A stretch of 64,000 nucleotides of DNA from the NCBI RefSeq assembly GCF_000821065.1, contig NZ_CDGG01000001.1:4464001-4528000 (forward strand), given 5' to 3'. This document shows, one piece after another, positions 43,779 through 52,180 of the stretch. Made by a program: the position numbers and the translations under genes. The stretch comes from Oceanobacillus oncorhynchi. Its GTDB lineage: Bacteria; Bacillota; Bacilli; Bacillales; Amphibacillaceae. The notes under the pieces are model-generated. The model was not told the origin of the DNA. It saw nothing but the letters and a program-made list of their open reading frames with translations, and did not search any database. Every line of letters starts with the position of its first letter. Within the stretch, counting starts at the first letter, position 1.

Positions 43779-45029
43779 TTACATTGGAGGAAAATAGCCC
43801 TCTGCATCAAATTCCATTTGATGCAAATCCTCTAATACCTCAATGTTTTCATTCTCTTTCAATTCATTGAAAATCACTTCTGATACAAATAACTCTCCGA
43901 TATGAAGCGTGTTTGGAATCCGCACGATTCTTGCCTCTTCCGACGGGACGCCCCAATTGGCGCGGAGTGCTGCTTCTAATGCTTCCCGATCACTATCAAG
44001 GACGATTGGAATTTTAGCTCTGTCTAAAAATGTACTTGTTACAACGTTTTCATTCATGGCTTTTAAATCAATTACTTCAAATAAACGTTTTGTTGTCAAA
44101 TCCGCCAGACCAATCCCTAATGCATTCCCATGGCTGGCCTCACTTAATTTAGAAGCAATCACGTATTTGACACTAGGCTTTTCAGGTTCCTCTACTCCCA
44201 GCACCCGTATACGGCCAATAATGTTTGTATCCATGCCTGTTCCACTATGATTTTTGCCTATTTCATCAACAACTAATATATCCATCTCATCAACCGGAAG
44301 ACTAGGCATTAAAGCAAATGCACGTTTTAATAATTCTCTTTCACGTTCTTCAATTTGATTAGGATCAATCGCTTCAATAATCGCGGTTTCTTCATGCGCA
44401 TTTTCTACAATCGCTATACCAAACAGTGTATTTGAATGACTGATCGCAACCTTGCCAACCTCAGGCATCATATCACGAATTCCTCTGATGCCATGTGTAT
44501 GAAGCGCTAACGCCTGCTTATGTTTTCCCATACCAATCGATGCCATTTTCAAGATACCACTTTCAATATCCTTTTTAAAATCGGTATGCGGCTTCACACG
44601 CCCCATCACGATAATACCATCCGCTTCATATGCATGCCTATCAACATAAACAGGAATACCAGCTGATGTTTTGCCTACTTCTACAACTTCCATGGATGAA
44701 CGAATTTCGCAGCCGGTTGACACCTCTGTTACCCCAAGTCCATCAAGTACTTCGATTTGACCTTCCGCAGTAGCTCCGCCATGACTTCCCATCGCCGGGA
44801 TAATAAATGGTGTTGCACCTCTTTTTTTAATTTCATCCGCTACACCCTTGACAATAAGCGGAATATTAGCAATCCCGCGGCTTCCGACAGTAATTGCAAT
44901 TTCCATGCCGGGTTTGATTTTCTTATCCGCATTCACATGGTTGAATTGCTCTGAAACAGTTCCTGTAATATCGTCCAGACTTTCCACTTCAAATTTTTGT
45001 CTAATTTTTGCCATTTTCGGTAAAGACAT
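43779..45029 (-). CDS. LarA homologue (DUF2088), predicted nickel-pincer racemase/epimerase
   Basis: Family of lactate racemase and other 2-hydroxyacid racemases. 416 residues. Residues that correspond by motif to LarA catalytic and cofactor groups are present: H83 (AMGSHGGAT), H148 (KPHTDF), K169 (GMGK, cofactor-attaching Lys) and H177/H179 (LHTHG, Ni ligand). It is near but distinct from lactate racemase; the operon with a PdxA2-type dehydrogenase and DUF1537 kinase suggests a C2-epimerase for a four-carbon sugar acid rather than lactate. Start follows AAAGGAGC. Confidence 0.78.
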   Translation of the reverse strand: MSLPKMAKIRQKFEVESLDDITGTVSEQFNHVNADKKIKPGMEIAITVGSRGIANIPLIVKGVADEIKKRGATPFIIPAMGSHGGATAEGQIEVLDGLGVTEVSTGCEIRSSMEVVEVGKTSAGIPVYVDRHAYEADGIIVMGRVKPHTDFKKDIESGILKMASIGMGKHKQALALHTHGIRGIRDMMPEVGKVAISHSNTLFGIAIVENAHEETAIIEAIDPNQIEERERELLKRAFALMPSLPVDEMDILVVDEIGKNHSGTGMDTNIIGRIRVLGVEEPEKPSVKYVIASKLSEASHGNALGIGLADLTTKRLFEVIDLKAMNENVVTSTFLDRAKIPIVLDSDREALEAALRANWGVPSEEARIVRIPNTLHIGELFVSEVIFNELKENENIEVLEDLHQMEFDAEGYFPPM

Positions 45030-45147
45030 TGTTTACAGCTCCTTTCAAATTACGTTTATCTAAAATCGATGAAATATTCCCTGTCTTAATGAGGAATTTA
45101 TTCTTCCGTAACCCCCAGTCTCATACTTGCCAGCTTTTCATGCCAAG

Positions 45148-45183
45148 AAGCAAGAGGCTGATCACAACCTCTTGCTCAATTTT
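45148..45183. terminator. Hairpin between pdxA2 and larA homologue
   Basis: AGCAAGAGG / CCTCTTGCT followed by a T-run only on the plus strand (45178-45183). It may attenuate or process the transcript rather than stop the minus-strand operon. Confidence 0.5.
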
Positions 45184-46188
45184 TTAGGATTCATTTTCTG
45201 GAGCTAATTCAACTGCCATACGCAGCGCTTCTTTTAATGACAGCTCGTCAGCAATATTTTTGCCGGCAATATCAAATGCCGTCCCATGGTCAACACTCGT
45301 ACGGATAGTTGGAAGTCCAACTGTAATATTCACGCCAGCTTCCAGACCTAATACTTTAATCGGGCCATGTCCCTGGTCATGATACTGCGCCACAACGATA
45401 TCAAAATCACCGCGTTTCGCTCTAAAGAACAGTGTATCTGCCGGAAGCGGCCCTTGCACATTGATTCCTTCAGCCTGCGCTTTTTCAATGGCCGGAATGA
45501 TTTTTTCTTCTTCTTCCCCGTTACCGAAAAGTCCGTTTTCTCCAGCATGCGGATTGATGCCGCAAACTGCGATGCGAGGAGATTCAATGCCTGCTTTTTG
45601 TAATGTTTCATGCGCAAGCCTGATCACTGTATATTGACGCTCTGCATTATTTTTCTTAATGGCATCCATCAGTCCAACATGAGTGGTTGCGTGAATCACT
45701 CTTAAACCTGGCGCAGAGAGCATCATTGCGAAATCTTTTGTATTTGTCAGTTCTGCTAAAATTTCTGTATGACCAGGATAAACATGACCAGCTTTATGAA
45801 GTGCTTCTTTGTTTAAAGGAGCTGTACAAATTCCTTGAATTGCCCCTTCATTTGCATAGCTGATTGCCTTTTCCAAGTAGCGGAATGCAGCATTTCCCGC
45901 TTCAGGGGAAACCTGCCCCCATGGCAAATCTTCAGAAACCAAATCTAAATCAATAATATCAATTATGCCATATTCATATACTGCTTCCTCTGGTTTAGTA
46001 ATGCTGTTTACTTTAAGCTCTACATTTGTTACTTCCAGTGCCCTTTTTAATATTTTTGCATCACCAACTACAAATGGATGGCTTGTTTCATAAATATGTT
46101 TATCATTTAAAGATTTGACAATAATCTCCGGCCCCACTCCTGAAGGGTCACCCATTGTAATCGCAATCGTTGGTTGTTTCGCAGCCAT
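45184..46188 (-). CDS. pdxA2: PdxA2-type 4-phospho-D-threonate/erythronate dehydrogenase
   Basis: PdxA-family NAD-dependent oxidative decarboxylase. In the DUF1537-linked pathway it turns 4-phospho-D-threonate or 4-phospho-D-erythronate into dihydroxyacetone phosphate. 334 residues, with TMGDPSGVGPEI (11-22), HPGHTEILAEL (substrate His), GINPHAGE and YHDQGHGPIKVLGLEAGVNIT with the metal-binding Asp/His. Directly after the kinase (78 bases), which assigns it to sugar-acid catabolism rather than pyridoxine synthesis. Confidence 0.87.
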   Translation of the reverse strand: MAAKQPTIAITMGDPSGVGPEIIVKSLNDKHIYETSHPFVVGDAKILKRALEVTNVELKVNSITKPEEAVYEYGIIDIIDLDLVSEDLPWGQVSPEAGNAAFRYLEKAISYANEGAIQGICTAPLNKEALHKAGHVYPGHTEILAELTNTKDFAMMLSAPGLRVIHATTHVGLMDAIKKNNAERQYTVIRLAHETLQKAGIESPRIAVCGINPHAGENGLFGNGEEEEKIIPAIEKAQAEGINVQGPLPADTLFFRAKRGDFDIVVAQYHDQGHGPIKVLGLEAGVNITVGLPTIRTSVDHGTAFDIAGKNIADELSLKEALRMAVELAPENES

Positions 46189-46266
46189 AATAAATTCCTC
46201 CTAATTATCCTAATCTTTTTTTGCCAAGCATATTGTAATTACCAACCATACACCTGGCGTTATATG

Positions 46267-47589
46267 TTACTTTTTATTGTTCATCACAGGTCCCTGCACT
46301 TTTGTAATTGTTTCAAGGGCCTTGGATAGCGCTTGTTCCGTTCCAAATGCGCCTGCTTTGGTTACAACAGGAAGTCCATCGAATAATCCGCCGAAAAGCT
46401 GCCCATAAGGGATACCGGGCTCCACTTCTCCAATCACCCGAATTCCTTCTCCTTTTAATGCTTTACAGGTTGCACCTGAAATGTCGCCGCCGGTTAAGAC
46501 TGCACCACTAATATCATTCGCTTCAATCAACTGACAAGCAATCATTCCCATGGATTCAGCAATTGTATAACCTACATCAAAGTTTGATAAATCAAGCTCC
46601 TGCTTCAGCTGCTTTACTCGATTTCTCGCTTCTTGTCCGCGATCCGTTGTTATTACTAAATCCCCTTTTGCCAATAACGCCTGGCCAGACTGAACGATAC
46701 GATCTATTTCATACTTTCGTTTGTCGTTGTCAAAGAACGCTTCAGGAGAAATAACAATCTCTTCTACATTATTCCCTTTTTTCAAATCATGAATCTGCTG
46801 ATCGGTAATCATGTTCACACTGCCTGCTACAACCAGTACTGGCGGACGTTCATCTGATTGGTTGCTCTGCAATACCTCTTTCCGGTTACCGCCTGTACTG
46901 GAAAGATGAGAGGCTACCCCCGCCGATCCGACCCAGAGAAATTTTTCTTTCAATGCTTCGGCCGCTTCAACAATCGCCTTCAATTCTTCATCTGTTGTTG
47001 CGTCAATGACAATAATTTGAGATGAGTTTGCAGCAGTCAACTTCAACATTTTTTCCAGTATATGATCTTTTCCTTTTTGCACATCCGAAATGGAAATCAA
47101 TTGGATATCCCGTTTACTCTGTTCCTCCAATAATTCTGGAAGGTAGCTCTGCTTTACAGGACAGGAAGGATCATTGGACATTTCCGAGTCTGCTAACAGC
47201 ACCCCATTCACATAGTGTTTTCCTTCCACCGTTGTCCGTTTGCTTTTCGGAAAGGCCGGTACTACAAAAGAGGTTTTGAATTGAAAGACGTCCATTACTG
47301 CATCGATTTCCTGACCGATGTTCCCTCTCATTGTAGAATCGATTTTCTTAAAAACGTTTGTTACCCCTAATCTGTTCAATTCTGTAGATAGCTTAAAAAC
47401 AATATCATATGCTTTTTGAAAATCGAGTGCACGGCTATCTGAATTTAAAACGATGACATCTTCACTTAAATGCGATGATTGTAATTCGGTGTCTGAAAAA
47501 AGTACGGTCGTACTTAACCCTCTGTTTGCAAATTGAACACCTGTATCATTTGCACCAGTTAAGTCATCTGCAATCACTGCCAGTTCCAA
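46267..47589 (-). CDS. DUF1537 four-carbon acid sugar kinase
   Basis: Phosphorylates a four-carbon acid sugar (D-threonate or D-erythronate in studied members) at O4. The 440 residues have the N-terminal binding domain starting with IADDLTGANDTGVQFA (6-21), KKIDSTMRGNIGQEID, and the C-terminal nucleotide domain LTGGDISGATCKALKG and KAGAFGTEQAL. Translation starts with TTG 47589, behind AAGGGGG. First gene of the catabolic operon (kinase, pdxA2, larA homologue, larE). Confidence 0.88.
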   Translation of the reverse strand: MELAVIADDLTGANDTGVQFANRGLSTTVLFSDTELQSSHLSEDVIVLNSDSRALDFQKAYDIVFKLSTELNRLGVTNVFKKIDSTMRGNIGQEIDAVMDVFQFKTSFVVPAFPKSKRTTVEGKHYVNGVLLADSEMSNDPSCPVKQSYLPELLEEQSKRDIQLISISDVQKGKDHILEKMLKLTAANSSQIIVIDATTDEELKAIVEAAEALKEKFLWVGSAGVASHLSSTGGNRKEVLQSNQSDERPPVLVVAGSVNMITDQQIHDLKKGNNVEEIVISPEAFFDNDKRKYEIDRIVQSGQALLAKGDLVITTDRGQEARNRVKQLKQELDLSNFDVGYTIAESMGMIACQLIEANDISGAVLTGGDISGATCKALKGEGIRVIGEVEPGIPYGQLFGGLFDGLPVVTKAGAFGTEQALSKALETITKVQGPVMNNKK

Positions 47590-47692
47590 CTCTATTTACC
47601 CCCTTCTGAACAATCTCCGTTTTTCTTTTATTGTTTAACTTTTCTTGTATGATATTTATCTTACTTTAATTATAAGGAGGTTGCTTATACAC

Positions 47693-47706
47693 TAATAACG
47701 TTTTCA
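47693..47706 (-). promoter_or_regulatory. cre-like box upstream of the kinase operon
   Basis: On the minus strand TGAAAACGTTATTA, one mismatch from TGWAANCGNTNWCA, 104 bases before the kinase start. Candidate CcpA site. Confidence 0.5.
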
Positions 47707-47814
47707 TTCATAATGATAAACCAATCCGTTGTATTTTGCAATATATTTTATTTGTTTTATTTCCTTTTTAATAACATGTTGTATTTAGCATCATATTGTA
47801 ATTTTATTGTCAAA

Positions 47815-47845
47815 AATAAAACGCAAGCTGTTATTTCAGCTTGCG
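47815..47845 (-). terminator. Terminator containing the regulator stop codon
   Basis: CGCAAGCTG (47822-47830) and CAGCTTGCG (47837-47845) pair; the stop codon (47831-47833 on the plus strand) is in the loop. The minus transcript ends with TTTTATTTTT. Confidence 0.7.
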
Positions 47846-49600
47846 CCATAAGGTAGAACGATTGATTCCCAAGCGTTTTGCTGCTCTGGATTGATTCATT
47901 CCTTCTTCTTCAAGAACCTTTATGATGACTTGTTTCTCAATTTCTTCTAATGTACCGCTCATATCCACATACGATAACACATCATTCTGCTTTGCTTGTT
48001 GTTCTACCCGCTTAAACACAGTATCCACTTCTGTTTTCTCAATATAATAAGATTGAGATTCTAAAAACAATTGTTCAATGACATATTTTAATTGCCCAAC
48101 ATTTCCGGGCCAATCATAATCAATCAGCTGCTCCAGTGCATCGTTGCGGATTCCGACAACTTCATTGCCATATTTCGGATGCAGATCAGAAATAAACACA
48201 TGAACTAAATACTCAATATCCTCTCTGCGTTCCCGCAGCGGAGGTATATGAATATGAGATTGAGCTAACAATTGAAACAACTCGCGATGGAAGGTGCCAT
48301 TTTTAATTATTTTTTCCATATTATCCCCAGAAGAAATAAGCCATTGCGGATTCCGGTTATTTTCATTCTGAAGAAATTGCAATAACTCCTTCTGCATGTA
48401 AGGTTTCAATTTATCAATATTTTTCAAGAAGAATATACTGTTAGCATATTTTTGAAAAAAGCTTTCCTTCATCAGGTCTTTCCATTGTTCTGCAGTTATC
48501 ACATCACAGTGCAAGGTAATCAGCGGTTTATCTGCTGTTTGCCTTTTCAAATAAATAGAGTGGACAACCAGTTCTTTGCCATTTCCCTGCTCTCCCGAAA
48601 CCCAGACCGGGCCGTCAAGTTCTCCGAAATGCTCGATTTGATCCATTACATGATGAATAACATCACTTTTCCCTAAAATTGGAGTACGGGCAACAAAGGT
48701 GTGTAATTCAATAACATTGGAATCTATATGTTCACTTTTCGTAATCGTTTGGGGCGAATGTGCATTTTTAAAAAATAAGATGGTTGCGTCTTGAATCGGG
48801 CATGTCGTTATTTCCCATAATTTATTATTGATGGAAAGCGTTTTTACTTGCTTCTCATTCGCTAAGGTTGTTTCCTGTATAAGCTTCTTAACATCAGTAT
48901 TGTCTAACTTTAACCAATGAAACTCATGATAAAATTGCTCATTCCCATAAATCACTTCATTGTCCTGATTAAAAACACCGATAGCCTGCTCTTCACTGTC
49001 AAGAATGGTTTCCATAAATGCGATATTCTGTTGCAATCTTGAAAATAAGCGGTAGGATCTTCGTGTCTCTTCCAGAGCGTCTATCACTGCCTCTTTTCCC
49101 GATGTAATCAATACTCCGGTCATTCCTAATTGTTTAGCCGTCTGCACAGTGACAACGTCCCCAATTACAACCTCGTAACCATCCTTACTTAATTCCAGTA
49201 GTTTTTCTTTTACTTCGCTGTCTCTCGTAATTGTTAATGTTTTAATATCTAAATCCAGCAGTTCAGATATGGTAGCAGCACCTTGGGTAATATTTGAAAA
49301 TCCCACAATAGCAGCTTTACCGGAAAATCCTTTCACAAGTGTTAAAATTCGCAGCACATCATAGCCGGAAACTTGGATATCTATTACCGGTATCGATACG
49401 GCCTCTTGGATCATGGAAGCTGTACCCCCGCGGCTGACGATAACATGGTACCCTTCATTTTCAGCATTCTTTGCAATAGCCACACCTTCTGACAGGTTAC
49501 CTAATTCCACTTGTAATTCAATATCCTCTACTTCTTGGCTAACTTCTTTCATCATTTCAAGCAGTCCCTCATACGGGACAATTACTAATACTTTTATCAT
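47831..49600 (-). CDS. PrpR_N-PAS-AAA+-Fis regulator with degenerate sigma-54 activator core
   Basis: Transcription regulator for the acid-sugar operon. 589 residues: PrpR_N ligand domain (1-180), PAS (about 193-290), AAA+ (305-480), Fis-type HTH (551-589, SRAAKRLGINRSTLWRKL). Walker A is GEQGNGKE (336-343), but the GAFTGA loop is missing (DVITAEQWKDLMKESFF in that place), the Walker B acidic pair is KN (FFLKNIDKL), while RERREDI and WPGN stay. It therefore probably does not act with sigma-54. The gene is divergent from the GntP gene at 50553 and lies directly before the kinase operon. Confidence 0.8.
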   Translation of the reverse strand: MIKVLVIVPYEGLLEMMKEVSQEVEDIELQVELGNLSEGVAIAKNAENEGYHVIVSRGGTASMIQEAVSIPVIDIQVSGYDVLRILTLVKGFSGKAAIVGFSNITQGAATISELLDLDIKTLTITRDSEVKEKLLELSKDGYEVVIGDVVTVQTAKQLGMTGVLITSGKEAVIDALEETRRSYRLFSRLQQNIAFMETILDSEEQAIGVFNQDNEVIYGNEQFYHEFHWLKLDNTDVKKLIQETTLANEKQVKTLSINNKLWEITTCPIQDATILFFKNAHSPQTITKSEHIDSNVIELHTFVARTPILGKSDVIHHVMDQIEHFGELDGPVWVSGEQGNGKELVVHSIYLKRQTADKPLITLHCDVITAEQWKDLMKESFFQKYANSIFFLKNIDKLKPYMQKELLQFLQNENNRNPQWLISSGDNMEKIIKNGTFHRELFQLLAQSHIHIPPLRERREDIEYLVHVFISDLHPKYGNEVVGIRNDALEQLIDYDWPGNVGQLKYVIEQLFLESQSYYIEKTEVDTVFKRVEQQAKQNDVLSYVDMSGTLEEIEKQVIIKVLEEEGMNQSRAAKRLGINRSTLWRKLK

Positions 49601-49720
49601 TCAACTTCACCTTCTGTCGAAAAAATCAAGTTATCGATTTCTTTATTTTTTTAAGAAAAGAGCTTATTTTGTTCCATTGTATCAAGAAAAATTCGGGTAA
49701 GTAATCTGAATTCTTGTTCT

Positions 49721-49775
49721 CTATAAAACAAAACTTCATTCAGCGGGGGTTTTACGGGCGGTTCTCCGTGATAAA
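49721..49775. repeat. Short hairpin repeat, copy B
   Basis: AAACTTCATTCAGCGGGGG followed by TTTTACGGGCGGTTCTCCGTG and ATAAA. A diverged inverted piece of the same family lies at about 49905-49945 (ACTCCCGCTAAATG and AACGGAGA). Confidence 0.65.
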
Positions 49776-50027
49776 AATAAATGACAAGATAATTTCCTTG
49801 TTTTCATCCATTTGAATAGACGTACCTGCCCTTTCATACACATTTCTTATTTAATTTTTTATCACGCAATCGTTCCTTATGTAACCCCTTTGGTTTATTT
49901 TGCATCGAACTCCCGCTAAATGTCCAGTTAAACGGAGATTTAGCTTCTTGATTCCACTGCCAAACTATTGTTTCTGGCTACTACCAATTAAAACATATTT
50001 CAACAGTTTCATTTGCATTTTCACCGA

Positions 50028-50078
50028 AAGCACGAAATTTCATTCAGAGGAGTTTTACGAGCGATTCTCCGTGATAAA
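50028..50078. repeat. Short hairpin repeat, copy C
   Basis: AAATTTCATTCAGAGGAGTT and TTACGAGCGATTCTCCGTG, then ATAAA. With copy B it fills part of the 49601-50552 gap; the rest is AT-rich leader. Confidence 0.6.
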
Positions 50079-50148
50079 TGCCCAATCAGAAAACAAGGCA
50101 TACATATTCATGTTGAAAAAAGTAACAAAATTAATATAAAATATCTAC

Positions 50149-50177
50149 TTGACAAGTTCTGTTGAAGAATATAGAAT
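50149..50177 (+). promoter_or_regulatory. Promoter of the first GntP-family gene
   Basis: TTGACA (50149-50154), 17 bases, TAGAAT (50172-50177), giving a leader of about 370 bases. A very short frame (MHILIIFF) with a weak SD lies at 50380-50406 in the leader. Confidence 0.6.
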
Positions 50178-50522
50178 TCATTACAGCACAATGTGATGCG
50201 ATAAATAACATTTCTCATTATTTTTTAAAGATTTAATTATTTAATTAAAAAAAGTGTTGCAATTTTGGTAATTCAATATATATTAGAAATCCTGCTGTTC
50301 ACTTATATACGCGGAGAGGTGTATGAACTTTTATTTTTAAGTTTTATTTAAGCACTTACAATCGTCCGCAAAAGGGGTGATGCACATTCTAATTATATTT
50401 TTTTAAATTGAAATCGCATTCTTTTTGCATAAATAACAAATGCTGAATAAAAGTTGCTACATTCTAGAATCAAATGTGCTTTTATGAGAAATGGTATCCA
50501 TCGTTTTTATTTTTGTTTCAAA

Positions 50523-50536
50523 TGTAAACATTTACA
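50523..50536 (+). promoter_or_regulatory. cre-like palindrome before the first GntP gene
   Basis: TGTAAACATTTACA, one mismatch from the CcpA consensus TGWAANCGNTNWCA, and a fully symmetric 14-mer. It is 16 bases before the start codon. Confidence 0.55.
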
Positions 50537-50552
50537 AAGGGGGAGAAATATT

Positions 50553-51926
50553 ATGGAACCATCAGGTATCCAAATGGTTTCCGGGTTAATACTTGGGGTA
50601 ATTGTACTAATTTTATTAGTTTTAAAGACAAAGATTCACGCATTTCTAGCACTAATCATTGCTGCTTCCATCGCAGGCCTTGTTGGGGGGATGGTCCCAG
50701 GCGATGTTGCTGCTGCTATCTCAGAAGGTTTTGGCAGTACGCTTGCATCTATCGGGATTGTCATTGGCCTGGGCGTCATGATGGGACGCATCCTTGAAAT
50801 TACCGGTGCTGCTGAAACACTCGCTTATTCATTAATTAAATTTGTCGGAAAGAAAAAAGAAGAATGGGCAATGGCGATTGCAGGATATATCATTTCAATT
50901 CCAATATTTGTTGACTCTGCTTTCGTTATTTTAAATCCTTTAGTTAAAACGCTTTCTAGAAAAACAGGAAAATCTGTTATCTCCATCGGTGTTGCCTTAG
51001 CCGTTGGTCTCGTACTCACTCATACATTAGTTCCTCCTACGCCAGGACCGTTAGGAGTAGCTGGCATTTTCGGAGTAGATATCGGCATTATGATTGCATT
51101 AGGCCTTACGCTGGCGATTCCGCTTATGATTGCAGGTGTTCTTTATGCAAAATGGCTAGGAAAAAGAATTTACCAGCTGCCTGATGATTCCGAAGCAGGC
51201 TTCACTAGACCAGATCAGCATATGGGTTATCCAGAAATGGTTGAAGTCATTAACGAAAGAGCAAAGGATCTTCCATCTTTTGGACGTTCATTCTTGCCCA
51301 TTTTAATTCCTATTATTCTGATTTTCTTGAACACAACGCTGGATGCTTTAGAGCTAACAGAAGGTGTTTATGGAATTTTCATCTTCTTAGGTCAGCCGAT
51401 TATAGCCGTTGCACTAGGTCTTATCGTTGCAATCTATGCGCTGGCGGGTAACCGCGGCCGGCTAAATACATTGGAGGAAATGGAAAGAGGAATTCAGGAT
51501 GCGGGTATAATTCTGCTTGTTACCGGTGCCGGCGGTGCGCTTGGAAACGTATTACGTACAAGTGGAACAGGAGATTATATTGCACAGCAAATTGCTGAAC
51601 TGCCGCTGCCAGCTATTCTGATTCCGTTCTTCGTTTCGACAATGGTCCGTCTGGTTCAAGGAAGCGGAACAGTTGCTATGATTACAGCAGCATCCATTTC
51701 AGCACCGATTTTGGCACAGATGGATGTTAATATGGCACTAGCTGCGTCTGCTGCAGCACTCGGATCTTTAATTTTCTCTTACTTTAACGACAGTTTCTAC
51801 TGGGTTGTGAACCGTATGTTAGGAATCAAGAACGTGAAAGAACAAATCATGGTTTGGTCCGTACCAACTACAATCATGTGGTTTATAGGATTTATTTGTC
51901 TTCTGATTGCCAACATGATTCTTTAA
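50553..51926 (+). CDS. GntP-family sugar-acid permease 1
   Basis: Proton symporter family for gluconate and related sugar acids. 457 residues with 12-14 hydrophobic segments and family motifs (VGLVLTHTLVPPTPGPLGVAGIFG with the conserved PPTPGP, and QGSGTVAMITAAS). The start at 50553 follows AAAGGGGGAG. Divergent from the regulator and next to the acid-sugar operon, so it probably imports its substrate. Confidence 0.88.
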   Translation: MEPSGIQMVSGLILGVIVLILLVLKTKIHAFLALIIAASIAGLVGGMVPGDVAAAISEGFGSTLASIGIVIGLGVMMGRILEITGAAETLAYSLIKFVGKKKEEWAMAIAGYIISIPIFVDSAFVILNPLVKTLSRKTGKSVISIGVALAVGLVLTHTLVPPTPGPLGVAGIFGVDIGIMIALGLTLAIPLMIAGVLYAKWLGKRIYQLPDDSEAGFTRPDQHMGYPEMVEVINERAKDLPSFGRSFLPILIPIILIFLNTTLDALELTEGVYGIFIFLGQPIIAVALGLIVAIYALAGNRGRLNTLEEMERGIQDAGIILLVTGAGGALGNVLRTSGTGDYIAQQIAELPLPAILIPFFVSTMVRLVQGSGTVAMITAASISAPILAQMDVNMALAASAAALGSLIFSYFNDSFYWVVNRMLGIKNVKEQIMVWSVPTTIMWFIGFICLLIANMIL

Positions 51927-52021
51927 CTATAACAAAATGAAGGGAAGGAGAAGTGATTTTTTCCCTCCCCCTTCAACAAACTTATCCCGATTTTTTTCTG
52001 CCTGCTGGCATCGTAAAGTGC

Positions 52022-52065
52022 AAAAAACCAACCATTTATAGAATCAATAAATGGTTGGTTTTTTG
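52022..52065. terminator. Terminator between the two GntP-family genes
   Basis: AAAAACCAACCATTTAT / ATAAATGGTTGGTTTTT, strong, bidirectional. Confidence 0.9.
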
Positions 52066-52180
52066 TGTTAAATTTAAATAGAAGAATGTAAGAACCAAAT
52101 TCAGCTGCATACGTCGCCTGCACCTTTCACAGTACTGCCACACTTCTCCGCATCACTTTTATCGGACTAGTTCTGCCTCT

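Noticed and set aside
47590..47830. Sigma-54 (-24/-12) promoter before the kinase operon
   Set aside because: No TGGCAC-N5-TTGC-like element seen in this AT-rich stretch; the regulator also lacks GAFTGA.
50380..50406. Eight-codon leader peptide (MHILIIFF) before GntP permease 1
   Set aside because: Very short, weak SD, no amino-acid logic; noted in the promoter entry but not called as a gene.
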